DNA of 64,000 nt from Roseovarius sp. SCSIO 43702 (lineage in GTDB: Bacteria; Pseudomonadota; Alphaproteobacteria; Rhodobacterales; Rhodobacteraceae). Position numbers and translations under genes: made by a program. This document shows positions 27,982 to 36,750 of this stretch, piece by piece. Below the pieces are notes generated by a model, which had not been told where the DNA came from, made no database searches, and saw only the letters and a program-made list of their open reading frames with translations. The stretch is from NCBI RefSeq assembly GCF_019599045.1, contig NZ_CP080623.1, positions 84,501 to 148,500 of the forward strand. The letters are read 5' to 3'. Each line of letters begins with the position of its first letter. The stretch's first letter is position 1.

Positions 27982-28875
27982 ATGCGTAACAAGGTCACCA
28001 AGGCCATCTTTCCCGTCGCGGGCATGGGGACCCGCTTTCTACCCGCGACCAAATCCGTGCCCAAGGAAATCATGACGCTGGTGGACAGGCCGCTGGTGCA
28101 ATACGCCATCGACGAAGCACGCGCGGCGGGGATCAAGGAGTTCATCTTCATCACCTCGCGCGGCAAGGGCGCGCTCGAGGATTATTTCGATGTCGCACCT
28201 CAGCTCGAGCAGGAGTTGCGCAAGAAGGGAAAGACCGAACTTCTCGAAATCCTGAAATCCACCAACATGGATTCCGGTGAAATCGCCTACATGCGGCAGC
28301 ACAAGCCCCTGGGTCTCGGTCACGCGGTGTGGTGCGCCCGGAGGCTCATATCGAACGAGCCCTTCGCTGTCATCCTGCCGGACGATGTCATCGCCGCCGA
28401 GAAGCCGTGCCTTGCCCAAATGGTCGAAGCCTTCGAGGAGACGCAGTCCAACATCGTCGCCGCGATGGAAGTGCCCGATGACATGGCCTCTTCCTACGGG
28501 ATTCTCGACGTGAAGGAGGACATGGGTTCCATCGTTTCGACCAAGGGAATGATCGAGAAACCGGCCCCTGGCGAGGCGCCGTCGAACCTCGCGGTGATCG
28601 GCCGCTATATCCTGACGCCGACCGTCCTGCAAAAGCTCAACAAGAAGAAGCCCGGTGCGGGCGGCGAGATCCAGTTGACCGATGCCATCGACGACGCGCG
28701 TGAGGATGGTGAGGAAGTCTACGGATTCCGCTTCCGCGGCCAGCGCTTCGATTGCGGATCAAAAGCGGGGTTTCTCCAGGCGACCGTGGCCTTTGCCCTG
28801 GCACGCGACGATCTTCGCGAAGACCTCGAAAACTACCTGCACGACGTCATCCACTCGCGCCAGGCTGCCCAGTAG
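27982..28875 (+). CDS. galU: UTP--glucose-1-phosphate uridylyltransferase
   Basis: Makes UDP-glucose, the substrate for the ugd and galE products in this window. The 297-residue nucleotidyltransferase starts MRNKVTKAIFPVAGMGTRFL and contains PATKSVPKEIMTLVDRPLVQ, KPLGLGHAVWCAR and the active-site VILPDDVI. Length and layout are those of the bacterial GalU. The ATG at 27982 follows TGAGGATCAGGCG. The palindrome at 27853-27866 is the only notable element in its leader. Confidence 0.96.
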   Translation: MRNKVTKAIFPVAGMGTRFLPATKSVPKEIMTLVDRPLVQYAIDEARAAGIKEFIFITSRGKGALEDYFDVAPQLEQELRKKGKTELLEILKSTNMDSGEIAYMRQHKPLGLGHAVWCARRLISNEPFAVILPDDVIAAEKPCLAQMVEAFEETQSNIVAAMEVPDDMASSYGILDVKEDMGSIVSTKGMIEKPAPGEAPSNLAVIGRYILTPTVLQKLNKKKPGAGGEIQLTDAIDDAREDGEEVYGFRFRGQRFDCGSKAGFLQATVAFALARDDLREDLENYLHDVIHSRQAAQ

Positions 28876-29005
28876 GGCGATCCGTGAGAAGACGTGAGCG
28901 CGGCTTGCGGCCGAATGTCCGTCACGTTATGCGCGCGCCATGCGTTTCGTTCCGGCCGATCCATTGTCGCGGCAATGAAACGGTCGGACCGTCCCAGGGG
29001 GTGAA

Positions 29006-29989
29006 ATGACACATATCCTCGTCACCGGAGGCGCCGGGTACATCGGGTCGCACGCCTGCAAATCGCTGCGGGACGCCGGCTACACCCCCGTGACTTTCGA
29101 CAACCTGTCCACCGGCTGGGAAGACGCGGTGAAGTTCGGCCCATTTGAAAAGGGCGACCTTCTGGATCGAGCGCGGCTCGACACGGTATTCGCCCAGTAT
29201 CGGCCGACCGCCGTCATGCATTTCGCAGCGCTCAGCCAAGTGGGCGAGAGCATGGCCAAACCGGGTCTCTACTGGCGCAACAACGTCGCCGGTTCCCTCA
29301 CGCTCATCGAAGCCGCGATCGCCGCCGGGTGTCTCGACTTCGTATTCTCCTCGACATGCGCCACCTACGGCGATCAGGATAACGTGGTTCTGGACGAGGA
29401 TTGCGCCCAGCATCCGATCAACGCTTACGGCGCCTCCAAGCGGGCGATCGAGGACATGCTGCGCGATTTCGAAGCTTCGAACGGGTTGCGGCACGTCATT
29501 TTCCGCTATTTCAACGTAGCCGGCGCCGATCCGGACGCGGAAGTTGGCGAGTTTCACCAACCCGAGACACACTTGATTCCCCTGGTTCTCGATGCCGTGG
29601 CAGGGCGACGCGACGCGCTTACCATTCACGGCACCGACTATGACACGCCCGACGGCACTTGCATCCGTGACTACGTGCATGTGATGGACCTGGTCGAGGC
29701 GCATGTTCTGGGCCTGGAACGGTTGCGCAACGGCGGGGAGAGCCGCGTCTACAATCTCGGCACCGGCACCGGGTTTTCCGTAAGGGAGGTCATCGACCAC
29801 GCGGCCCGGATCACCAATCGGCCGGTTCCCGTCACCGAAGGCCCCCGCCGCCCCGGCGACTGCACCCGTCTTGTGTCCGGTTCGATCCGGGCGAGCGCCG
29901 AACTCGGTTGGAGCCCCGATCGCTCGACCATGGATCAGATGGTGCGGGACGCGTGGCGCTGGCACCAAACTGGACAATACGAGAAATAA
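29006..29989 (+). CDS. galE: UDP-glucose 4-epimerase
   Basis: Interconverts UDP-glucose and UDP-galactose using bound NAD. The 327-residue short-chain dehydrogenase fold has ILVTGGAGYIGSHACKSLRD, FSSTCATYGDQ and the catalytic Tyr-Lys pair in INAYGASKRAIEDML. A Ser-Thr pair supports the active site as in GalE. GGGGGTGAA precedes the ATG. It follows galU by 130 bases in the same direction and precedes the glycosyltransferase and sulfotransferase genes, so it very probably supplies sugar donors for them. Confidence 0.95.
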   Translation: MTHILVTGGAGYIGSHACKSLRDAGYTPVTFDNLSTGWEDAVKFGPFEKGDLLDRARLDTVFAQYRPTAVMHFAALSQVGESMAKPGLYWRNNVAGSLTLIEAAIAAGCLDFVFSSTCATYGDQDNVVLDEDCAQHPINAYGASKRAIEDMLRDFEASNGLRHVIFRYFNVAGADPDAEVGEFHQPETHLIPLVLDAVAGRRDALTIHGTDYDTPDGTCIRDYVHVMDLVEAHVLGLERLRNGGESRVYNLGTGTGFSVREVIDHAARITNRPVPVTEGPRRPGDCTRLVSGSIRASAELGWSPDRSTMDQMVRDAWRWHQTGQYEK

Positions 29990-30062
29990 CCGCGATTTTC
30001 CCTGTATCGGCCATCGCCACACGGCATGACGTCCGAAGCGTTGCGCGAAAAAGAAGGTCGGG

Positions 30063-31105
30063 ATGCACGGAAAGGTCGTTACAGGAACTCGGCTGTCGGA
30101 GCTGTCGATGGCCTACCGCATGCGTTGGAAACGGCGCCGGCTACTCTTTCGCGCGATCCGCAAACGTCGACAACTGAAGGTGGTCGCTGACCGGACCGAG
30201 CGGATCGGACCCCGCGACGTGCTTTGCTTCTCGACCGTTCGCAACGAGGCCGTGCGTCTGCCTTATTTCCTGGACCATCACCGTCGGCTGGGCGTCAATC
30301 ACTTCCTCTTCGTGGACAACCAAAGCGACGACACGACCGTCGAGCTCCTGCGAGATCAGCCCGACGTCTCGCTCTGGTCCACCGGCCACAGCTATCGGCT
30401 GTCACGGTTCGGGGTCGATTGGCTCACGTGGCTCCAGATGAAGCATGGTCACGGACACTGGTGCCTGACCCTCGATGCGGATGAACTCCTGATCTATCCT
30501 TTCCACGACACCCGCCCTCTTTCCGCGCTGACCGAATGGCTGGACGATCGCGAGATCGGGTCCTCGGGGCGTTGATGCTCGACATGTATCCCAAGGGTGC
30601 TCTCGGGTCGCAGCCCTACGAACAGGGCGACGATCCGACCGGGGTCCTGCAATGGTTCGACGGCGGCAACTACATGATCCAGCACCAGCCAAAGCTCGGG
30701 AACCTCTGGATTCAGGGCGGACCACGGGCACGTGCATTCTTCGCCGACCGACCGCGCCGCGCTCCGACGATGGGCAAGGTGCCACTTGTGAAATGGAACC
30801 GCCGTTTCGCCTATGTCAGCTCGACGCACTCGGTGCTGCCGAGACGGCTTAACCGTGTCTATGACGACGAGGGCGGCGAGAAACTGTGTGGCGTGCTGCT
30901 GCACACCAAGTTCCTTCCGACCATCATTGAGAAGTCCGTGGAAGAAAAGAACCGGCGCGAGCATTTCGCGAATTCCGATCTGTACGAGGCCTATTATGAT
31001 CAGCTGATCGAGGAACCCGATCTCTGGTGCGCACATTCGACCCGGTATCACGGCTGGCGACAGCTTGAGGCAATGGGGCTGATGTCACGCGGCCTATGGT
31101 TGTAA
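30063..31105 (+). pseudogene. GT2-like glycosyltransferase, interrupted by a frameshift
   Basis: Two overlapping frames (30063-30575 and 30536-31105) together encode one protein that aligns throughout with the intact gene at 31255-32265. The first frame has IGPRDVLCFSTVRNEAVRLP, DADELLIYPFHDTRPLSALT, and stops after EIGSSGR. The second resumes with ALMLDMYPKG and runs to GLMSRGLWL. The paralogue reads SFGAMLLDMYPKG at the junction, so one base is missing near 30566-30568. It is a mutation, a sequencing error, or far less likely programmed frameshifting; no slippery heptamer is present. Function if intact: sugar transfer to a surface glycan. DADE is the expected metal-nucleotide motif. Confidence 0.82.
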
Positions 31106-31254
31106 ATTCATTAATTGTTTACCCTTTGGAAACAAACCGTTATCGTCCGTTCAGAGCGTGCGGAGACGTCGAAAATTCCGAAGGCAAGTGAATGTTAAGG
31201 TCGGATGAGTAAGGTCGAGCGCATATCGAACCGTTTCCTTCGGATGGGCGCAGC

Positions 31255-32265
31255 GTGAGCATCTGGCAATCATACAAGATGCGCATTCGGCGCAAATACG
31301 TCAAAGCACGCGCAATTCGCAAACATTTCTCGCTGCGCTGCATGGCCGACCGCACCGATCAGATAAGGCCGGGTGATGTGCTTCTTTTCTCGACCCTTCG
31401 CAACGAACATATTCGCCTGCCGTTCTTCCTGAAGTATTACCGCGACCTCGGCATCGATCATTTCCTCATCGTCGACAATGGAAGCGATGACGGAAGCGGC
31501 GATTACCTTGCCGACCAACCCGACGTCTCCGTATGGCACACGAAAGGAAGCTACCGCCGCTCGCGTTACGGCGTCGACTGGCTCAACTGGCTTCAACAGA
31601 AATACGGTCACGATCATTGGACCTTGGTGGTCGATCCGGACGAGTTCTTCATCTACCCCTTCTGCGATACGCGGCCCATCCGGGCGCTGACCGATTGGCT
31701 CGACAGTTCGTCGATCAAGTCCTTCGGCGCCATGCTTCTCGACATGTATCCGAAGGGCCGGATCGACGCCGTGCCCTATCGCCGCGGCCAGGACCCGATC
31801 GAGATCGCATCGTGGTTCGACCCTGGCAACTACATGATCGAGAAGAACCGCAAATACGGGAATCTCTGGATTCAGGGCGGGCCGCGCGCGCGCGTTTTCT
31901 TTCCCGACGCACCCAAGAAGGCACCCGCGCTCAACAAGATACCGCTCGTCAAATGGCACCGCCGCTACGCCTATGTCAGCTCGACCCACATGCTGCTGCC
32001 GCGCGGGCTCAACCATGTCTATGACCAATGGGGGGGCGAGATGGCTTCGGGTATCCTGCTTCACGCCAAGTTCCTCGACACCTTCACCCACAAGGCCGAA
32101 GAGGAACTGACCCGCGGCCAGCACTATCGCAGGTCGGTGGAATACAAGGCATACGCGGAAAACCTTCGCGACACGCCAGAGCTTTGGTGCAAATGGTCGG
32201 AAAAATATATAAACTGGCGCCAACTCGAGATCCTCGGACTTATGTCGAAGGGGAACTGGGCATGA
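31255..32265 (+). CDS. GT2-like glycosyltransferase
   Basis: A 336-residue cytosolic glycosyltransferase of the Glyco_tranf_2_4 type: N-terminal nucleotide-binding part RPGDVLLFSTLRNEHIRLP, HFLIVDNGSDDGSGD, the metal-binding DPDE at residues 127-130, then a C-terminal half with GNLWIQGGPRARVFF, YVSSTHMLLPRGLNHVYD. The start is GTG at 31255 (an ATG eight codons later is possible). The upstream 150 bases begin AT-rich (31106-31140), unlike the rest, and probably hold a separate promoter. It is the paralogue of the frame-shifted gene just upstream. The next gene begins 20 bases downstream. Confidence 0.85.
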   Translation: MSIWQSYKMRIRRKYVKARAIRKHFSLRCMADRTDQIRPGDVLLFSTLRNEHIRLPFFLKYYRDLGIDHFLIVDNGSDDGSGDYLADQPDVSVWHTKGSYRRSRYGVDWLNWLQQKYGHDHWTLVVDPDEFFIYPFCDTRPIRALTDWLDSSSIKSFGAMLLDMYPKGRIDAVPYRRGQDPIEIASWFDPGNYMIEKNRKYGNLWIQGGPRARVFFPDAPKKAPALNKIPLVKWHRRYAYVSSTHMLLPRGLNHVYDQWGGEMASGILLHAKFLDTFTHKAEEELTRGQHYRRSVEYKAYAENLRDTPELWCKWSEKYINWRQLEILGLMSKGNWA

Positions 32266-32284
32266 GGGAAAGGGCAGCGGACCG

Positions 32285-33985
32285 GTGAGTGTCGGAATCG
32301 TCATGCTGGTCCATACGGCGCTGGGGCGGGCCGAACAGGTGGCGCGCCACTGGGCGGCGGCCGGCTGTCCCATCGTGATCCATGCCGACGCGAATGTGCC
32401 CCGCGCCTCCTACAAGGCCTTCACCGAAGCGTTGTCGGATCTTCCCGACATCCGCTTTTCCAAGCGCCACCGCTGCGAATGGGGCACCTGGGGCCTCGTC
32501 GCCGCGTCTCAGGCCGCGTCAAGGGTCATGCTCGATGAGTTCCCAGATGTCCGGCACGTCTATCTTGCCTCCGGCTCGTGCCTGCCCCTGCGCCCTGTGC
32601 AGGAGCTTCTGGATTACCTCGCCGAACGCCCGCAAACCGACTTCATCGAAAGCGCGACAACCGCCGATGTGCCATGGACGATCGGCGGCCTCGACGAGGA
32701 GCGTTTCACGCTGCGCTTCCCGTTCTCGTGGCGCAAGCACCGGCTTCTCTTCGACAGGTATGTCCAGTTCCAGCGACTGCTGGGATTCAAGCGGAAGATC
32801 CCCAATGGCCTCGTGCCGCATATGGGGTCGCAATGGTGGTGCCTCACCCGGCAAACCTTATCCGCGATCCTCGATGACCCCGAGCGCGAGCGGTATGACC
32901 GATACTTCAAACGTGTCTGGATACCCGACGAAAGCTACTTCCAAACTCTCGCACGGCAATATTCCCGGCAGATCGAAAGCCGCTCCCTGACCTTGTCGAA
33001 ATTCGACTACCAGGGAAAACCGCACATCTTCTACGACGATCACCTGCAACTCCTGCGGCGGTCGGACTGCTTCGTCGCGCGCAAGATATGGCCGCATGCG
33101 AACCGCCTTTACGAGGCCTTCCTCACCGACGAAGCCGGGGCGATGAAAAAGACCGAGCCCAATCCCGGCAAGATCGACCGCATCTTCGCCAAAGCGGTCG
33201 AGCGCCGAACCCGTGGACGCACCGGCCTCTACATGCAAAGCCGCTTCCCGGTCGAAACGCGTGAGAATGGCCTGACCTCGGCGCAATACTCGGTCTTCCA
33301 AGGCTTCACAGAACTCTTCGAGGACTTCGAAACGTGGCTTTCAAGGATGACCGGCACCCGTGTGCATGGTCATATCTTCGCGCCCGAACGTGCCGAGTTC
33401 TCCGATGGCCAGACGATCATGAATGGCGCCCTGAGCGACAGTGCCGCGCTGCGCGATTACAACACGCGCGCGTTTCTCGCCAACCTGATATGGAACACGC
33501 GCGGCGAAAGACAGTGTTTCCAGTTCGGTCCGCGCGACAATCAGAAGGTCAACTGGGACATCGCCAAGGATCCCAATGCACAGGTGTCGATCATTTCCGG
33601 CGCCTGGGCGGTGCCTCTGTTCCAATCCAACATGAATTTCGCCGACATCCGCCGCGAGGCTGCGCGTCTGCAACAGATCGAAAGCAAACACCTCGAGATT
33701 CTCCGCTCGTCCTGGACCAAGGCGCGCGTCCGCATCTGGAGCATGGCGGAATTCGTCGAGGCCCCCATGGAGCCGCTTCAACTGATTATCGACGAGATCG
33801 GGTCCCCCCAAGGGAGCCGCGGCCTGGCCGAAGTGCCGCGGATGGCGGATCTCACTGGCTTCGGACAGTTTCTCCAGAATCTCAAAAACCAGGGTATGCA
33901 TCCTTATCTCATGGGCAATTTTCCCGTGTCCCAGGACCCGCAGCAAAGCCAGCAACCGAAACGCAAACCCTACCTGGTGCGATAG
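32285..33985 (+). CDS. GT14-like (Branch) glycosyltransferase with C-terminal extension
   Basis: A 566-residue protein. Residues 1-260 resemble the core-2/I-branching beta-1,6-N-acetylglucosaminyltransferase fold: MSVGIVMLVHTALGRAEQVA, RHRCEWGTWGLVAASQAA, VYLASGSCLPLRPVQELLDY, MGSQWWCLTR and VWIPDESYFQTLA. The C-terminal 300 residues (from about 285, with GHIFAPERAEFSDGQTIMNG) are of unknown fold, probably DUF5928, as in other Rhodobacterales. A GTG start 20 bases after the previous gene, and 6 bases to the next, mean an operon. It is predicted to add a branching sugar to a surface polysaccharide; donor and acceptor unknown. Confidence 0.82.
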   Translation: MSVGIVMLVHTALGRAEQVARHWAAAGCPIVIHADANVPRASYKAFTEALSDLPDIRFSKRHRCEWGTWGLVAASQAASRVMLDEFPDVRHVYLASGSCLPLRPVQELLDYLAERPQTDFIESATTADVPWTIGGLDEERFTLRFPFSWRKHRLLFDRYVQFQRLLGFKRKIPNGLVPHMGSQWWCLTRQTLSAILDDPERERYDRYFKRVWIPDESYFQTLARQYSRQIESRSLTLSKFDYQGKPHIFYDDHLQLLRRSDCFVARKIWPHANRLYEAFLTDEAGAMKKTEPNPGKIDRIFAKAVERRTRGRTGLYMQSRFPVETRENGLTSAQYSVFQGFTELFEDFETWLSRMTGTRVHGHIFAPERAEFSDGQTIMNGALSDSAALRDYNTRAFLANLIWNTRGERQCFQFGPRDNQKVNWDIAKDPNAQVSIISGAWAVPLFQSNMNFADIRREAARLQQIESKHLEILRSSWTKARVRIWSMAEFVEAPMEPLQLIIDEIGSPQGSRGLAEVPRMADLTGFGQFLQNLKNQGMHPYLMGNFPVSQDPQQSQQPKRKPYLVR

Positions 33986-33991
33986 CCCGGC

Positions 33992-35419
33992 ATGACTGCG
34001 CGCTTCGATTACTTCGTACTCTTCGCGGAAATGCGTACCGGCTCGAACCTGCTCGAGGCGAACCTCAACGCGTTCGAGGGCTTTCAGTGTCACGGAGAGG
34101 CATTCAACCCCCATTTCATCGGCTACCCGAACACGACGGAAATCCTAGGCGTGACGCAAGCCATGCGCGAGGGGGACCCCGAGCGGCTGATAAAGGCCAT
34201 CCGCGAGCGAAGCGAAGGACTTGGCGGCTTTCGTTATTTCCACGATCACGACCCCCGCGTCCTCGACATCTGTCTCGACGATCCGCGCTGCGCCAAGATC
34301 ATCCTGAACCGCAATCCCGCCGAAAGTTACGTCTCGCTCAAGATCGCCCGCGAGACAGGCCAGTGGAAACTGACCAACGTCAAACGGCGCCGCGACGCCA
34401 GGGTGGTGTTCGAGGCCGATGAGTTCGACGACCACATCCAGCAGCTACAGGAGTTTCAGCGCACCCTCATGCGGCGCCTTCAGGTGACCGGGCAGACCGC
34501 GTTCCATATCAACTACGACGATCTGAACGATCTCGACATCATCAACGGTCTGGCCCGTTTTCTGGGCAGCGACGAGCGGCTCGAGACACTGGATTCCGGG
34601 CTCAAGATACAAAATCCCGAACCTCTTTCCGAGAAGGTCTCGAACTTTGAGGAGATGGAGAAAGCGCTGGCCGGACTCGACATGTTCAACCTCTCGCGCA
34701 CACCCGATTTCGAACCGCGGCGCGGCCCGGCCGTGCCCGGTTTCTACGTTGGTCTCAGGGCTCCGCTCATCTTCATGCCCGTTCGGGGTGGCCCCGAGCA
34801 CGAGGTCACGACCTGGCTTGCCGCGCTCGATGGAATCGCCCCCGAGGATCTGCCGACCAGGCTGGCGCAGAAGGAGTTGCGCAAATGGAAGCGACAGACC
34901 CCGCTTCACCGCAGCTTCACGGTCCTGCGTCACCCCGTCGCGCGTGCGCATCATACGTTCTGCAACCGTATCCTGAGCCGCGGGGCGCAATGCTTCCCCG
35001 AGATCAGACGGACCATGCGCAACTTCCACAAGCTTCCAATTCCCGGCTCAGGGCCGGACGAAGGTTACGACAGGCGGGCCCATAGAGCCGCCTTCCTGGC
35101 CTATCTCGAAATCATCAAGGCGAACCTTCGTGGCCAGACCGGCTTTCGCGTGGACGCGGCATGGGCGACGCAATCATCCGTTGTCACCGGGATGGCAAAC
35201 TTCATTCTACCGGACATGATCCTGCGCGAAGAGGAGATGGCCGAGACCTTGCCCGCATTGGCACGCGCCCTCGGCCACGACGGGACCGCGCCCATGCCTG
35301 CGCCCGAACCGGACGAGCCGTTCTCGCTGGCCGAAATTTACGACGAGGAGATCGAAGCGGCCGTCACTGACATCTACCAGAAAGACTACGTCATGTTCGG
35401 CTTCGGCCCTTGGGCCTGA
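33992..35419 (+). CDS. Two-module sulfotransferase-like protein (NodH-like N-terminus)
   Basis: A 475-residue protein. Residues 1-225 form a PAPS-dependent sulfotransferase module: 5'-phosphosulfate loop MRTGSNLLEANL (residues 14-25) and 3'-phosphate site ILNRNPAESYVSLKIA. Residues 255-475 look like a second, sulfotransferase family 2-type module: the loop position reads FMPVRGGPEHEVTTWL (from about 261) in place of the canonical HIPKTGGTSLRxWL, so the PAPS-binding Lys and Thr/Ser are lost, while VLRHPVARAHHTF (Arg313) keeps the 3'-phosphate motif. The stop is 6 bases from the convergent ptsN. With the glycosyltransferases upstream, it probably sulfates a glycan; PAP would be cleared by CysQ. 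Confidence 0.83.
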   Translation: MTARFDYFVLFAEMRTGSNLLEANLNAFEGFQCHGEAFNPHFIGYPNTTEILGVTQAMREGDPERLIKAIRERSEGLGGFRYFHDHDPRVLDICLDDPRCAKIILNRNPAESYVSLKIARETGQWKLTNVKRRRDARVVFEADEFDDHIQQLQEFQRTLMRRLQVTGQTAFHINYDDLNDLDIINGLARFLGSDERLETLDSGLKIQNPEPLSEKVSNFEEMEKALAGLDMFNLSRTPDFEPRRGPAVPGFYVGLRAPLIFMPVRGGPEHEVTTWLAALDGIAPEDLPTRLAQKELRKWKRQTPLHRSFTVLRHPVARAHHTFCNRILSRGAQCFPEIRRTMRNFHKLPIPGSGPDEGYDRRAHRAAFLAYLEIIKANLRGQTGFRVDAAWATQSSVVTGMANFILPDMILREEEMAETLPALARALGHDGTAPMPAPEPDEPFSLAEIYDEEIEAAVTDIYQKDYVMFGFGPWA

Positions 35420-35424
35420 CGCCG

Positions 35425-35889
35425 CTACGCGGCCTGCACGGATTGCGCTTCGGTCACGATGGCATGGATCGTCGCCGGATCGGGGTTCGCGCGGATTTTC
35501 TCGCAGACGGCCTTGTCCCGCAATGTCCGCGAAACAAGCGCGAGCGCCTTCAAATGCTCCACCCCGGCATCACGCGGCGCGAACAGCGCAAATACCAGAT
35601 CGACGGGCTGCCGGTCCACCGCGTCGAACTCGACGGGCTGTTCGAGAAGCAGGAACGCGCCGCATACCTCGGACACGCCCTCCAGCCGCGCGTGCGGAAG
35701 GGCCACGCCATGCCCGACACCTGTGGGACCCAGGCTTTCCCGTTCCAGCAAGGCGTCGACAACGTCCTGGGGGTCCAGACCGTGGACCGCTGCGGCGACG
35801 TCGCCCAATTCGTGCATCAACCTCTTCTTGCTCGAAACGCGGGATAAAATCCGAACGGCCTCGGGCTTGAGGATAGTGGAAAATTCCAT
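35425..35889 (-). CDS. ptsN: Nitrogen-PTS EIIA protein
   Basis: EIIA-Ntr is the terminal phosphate carrier of the regulatory PTS (PtsP-NPr-EIIA), which adjusts potassium and nitrogen metabolism. The 154-residue product has the phospho-accepting His66 in HGVALPHARLEG. It lies 48 bases downstream of hpf, the usual order. It overlaps no gene and ends 6 bases from the convergent sulfotransferase gene. The usual rpoN is missing from this cluster. Confidence 0.95.
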   Translation of the reverse strand: MEFSTILKPEAVRILSRVSSKKRLMHELGDVAAAVHGLDPQDVVDALLERESLGPTGVGHGVALPHARLEGVSEVCGAFLLLEQPVEFDAVDRQPVDLVFALFAPRDAGVEHLKALALVSRTLRDKAVCEKIRANPDPATIHAIVTEAQSVQAA

Positions 35890-35937
35890 GAACTGCTCCG
35901 ATGGCGGGGCGACGCCCGTCGCCCATTGCCTTCTACA

Positions 35938-36501
35938 TCACGGATCGATCCACCCGATGTTGCCGTCTTCGCGACGATACACCACGTTCAATCCGTCTTT
36001 CGCCTCGTTTCGAAAGACGAGGACCGGCGCCCCGGCAAGTTCCATCTGCATCACGGCCTCACCGACGCTAAGGGCGGGGATCTTCGTCTCCGTCTCGGCG
36101 ATGATGATCGGTTGCAGGGAGTCGGGTTCCGATTCTCCGTCCCGGTTATCAGAGGCGAGGATATAGGAGGATGCGCCCAAGAGTTCAACCGGCTGCGCGC
36201 GGTCGCGATGATGATCCTTCAGCCGACGCTTGTAGCGGCGCAGTTGTTTTTCCATCTTTTCGCAGCAGGAATCGAACGCCGCGTAGATTTCATGCGCATG
36301 GGCCTTGGCCTGCACGGTCAGACCGGTGGAAAGATGGACGGTCGCCTCGCACACGAATTCGCTCGCGCTCTTGGAAAAGACCACATTGGCATCCGTCGGC
36401 CGCTCGGCATATTTCTCGACCGCTGCGCCCAGGGAATTCTTGACGTGGGTTTGCAGGGCAGCGCCGATGTCGATCTGTTTTCCGCTGATTTGATACCGCA
36501 T
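35938..36501 (-). CDS. hpf: Ribosome hibernation promoting factor, long form
   Basis: Long HPF dimerises 70S ribosomes into inactive 100S particles in stationary phase. The 187-residue product has the N-terminal S30AE domain (MRYQISGKQIDIGAALQTHV, FDSCCEKMEKQLRRYKRRLK) and a C-terminal dimerisation domain (VVYRREDGNIGWIDP). AAGGAGATGAG precedes the ATG. It is transcribed with ptsN; its leader region (36502-36750) separates it from lptB and shows nothing I could identify. Confidence 0.95.
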   Translation of the reverse strand: MRYQISGKQIDIGAALQTHVKNSLGAAVEKYAERPTDANVVFSKSASEFVCEATVHLSTGLTVQAKAHAHEIYAAFDSCCEKMEKQLRRYKRRLKDHHRDRAQPVELLGASSYILASDNRDGESEPDSLQPIIIAETETKIPALSVGEAVMQMELAGAPVLVFRNEAKDGLNVVYRREDGNIGWIDP

Positions 36502-36750
36502 CTCATCTCCTTCATCTGGTCAGGTCGCACCAATCCCGCCTGCGGCTACTGCCGGGTCCGGCGTTCAGGTTCGTCCGTGGAATAATGACGCCCGTCCGGC
36601 TTGTTCAAGACCGCCCCCGGAATCATCGGGGCAGGATGCTGAAAGCGCGAAGATCACGAATGTCATGTTTCAATTGAGGCTTCCTGCGACACGATTGTCA
36701 ATGTCGAACGGATGGCTGGGCGCAGATATCGGCCTTGCGCGGGAGACCGA

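Noticed and set aside
30536..30575. Programmed -1 frameshifting in the first glycosyltransferase
   Set aside because: No X-XXY-YYZ slippery heptamer is found at the junction; a lost base explains it.
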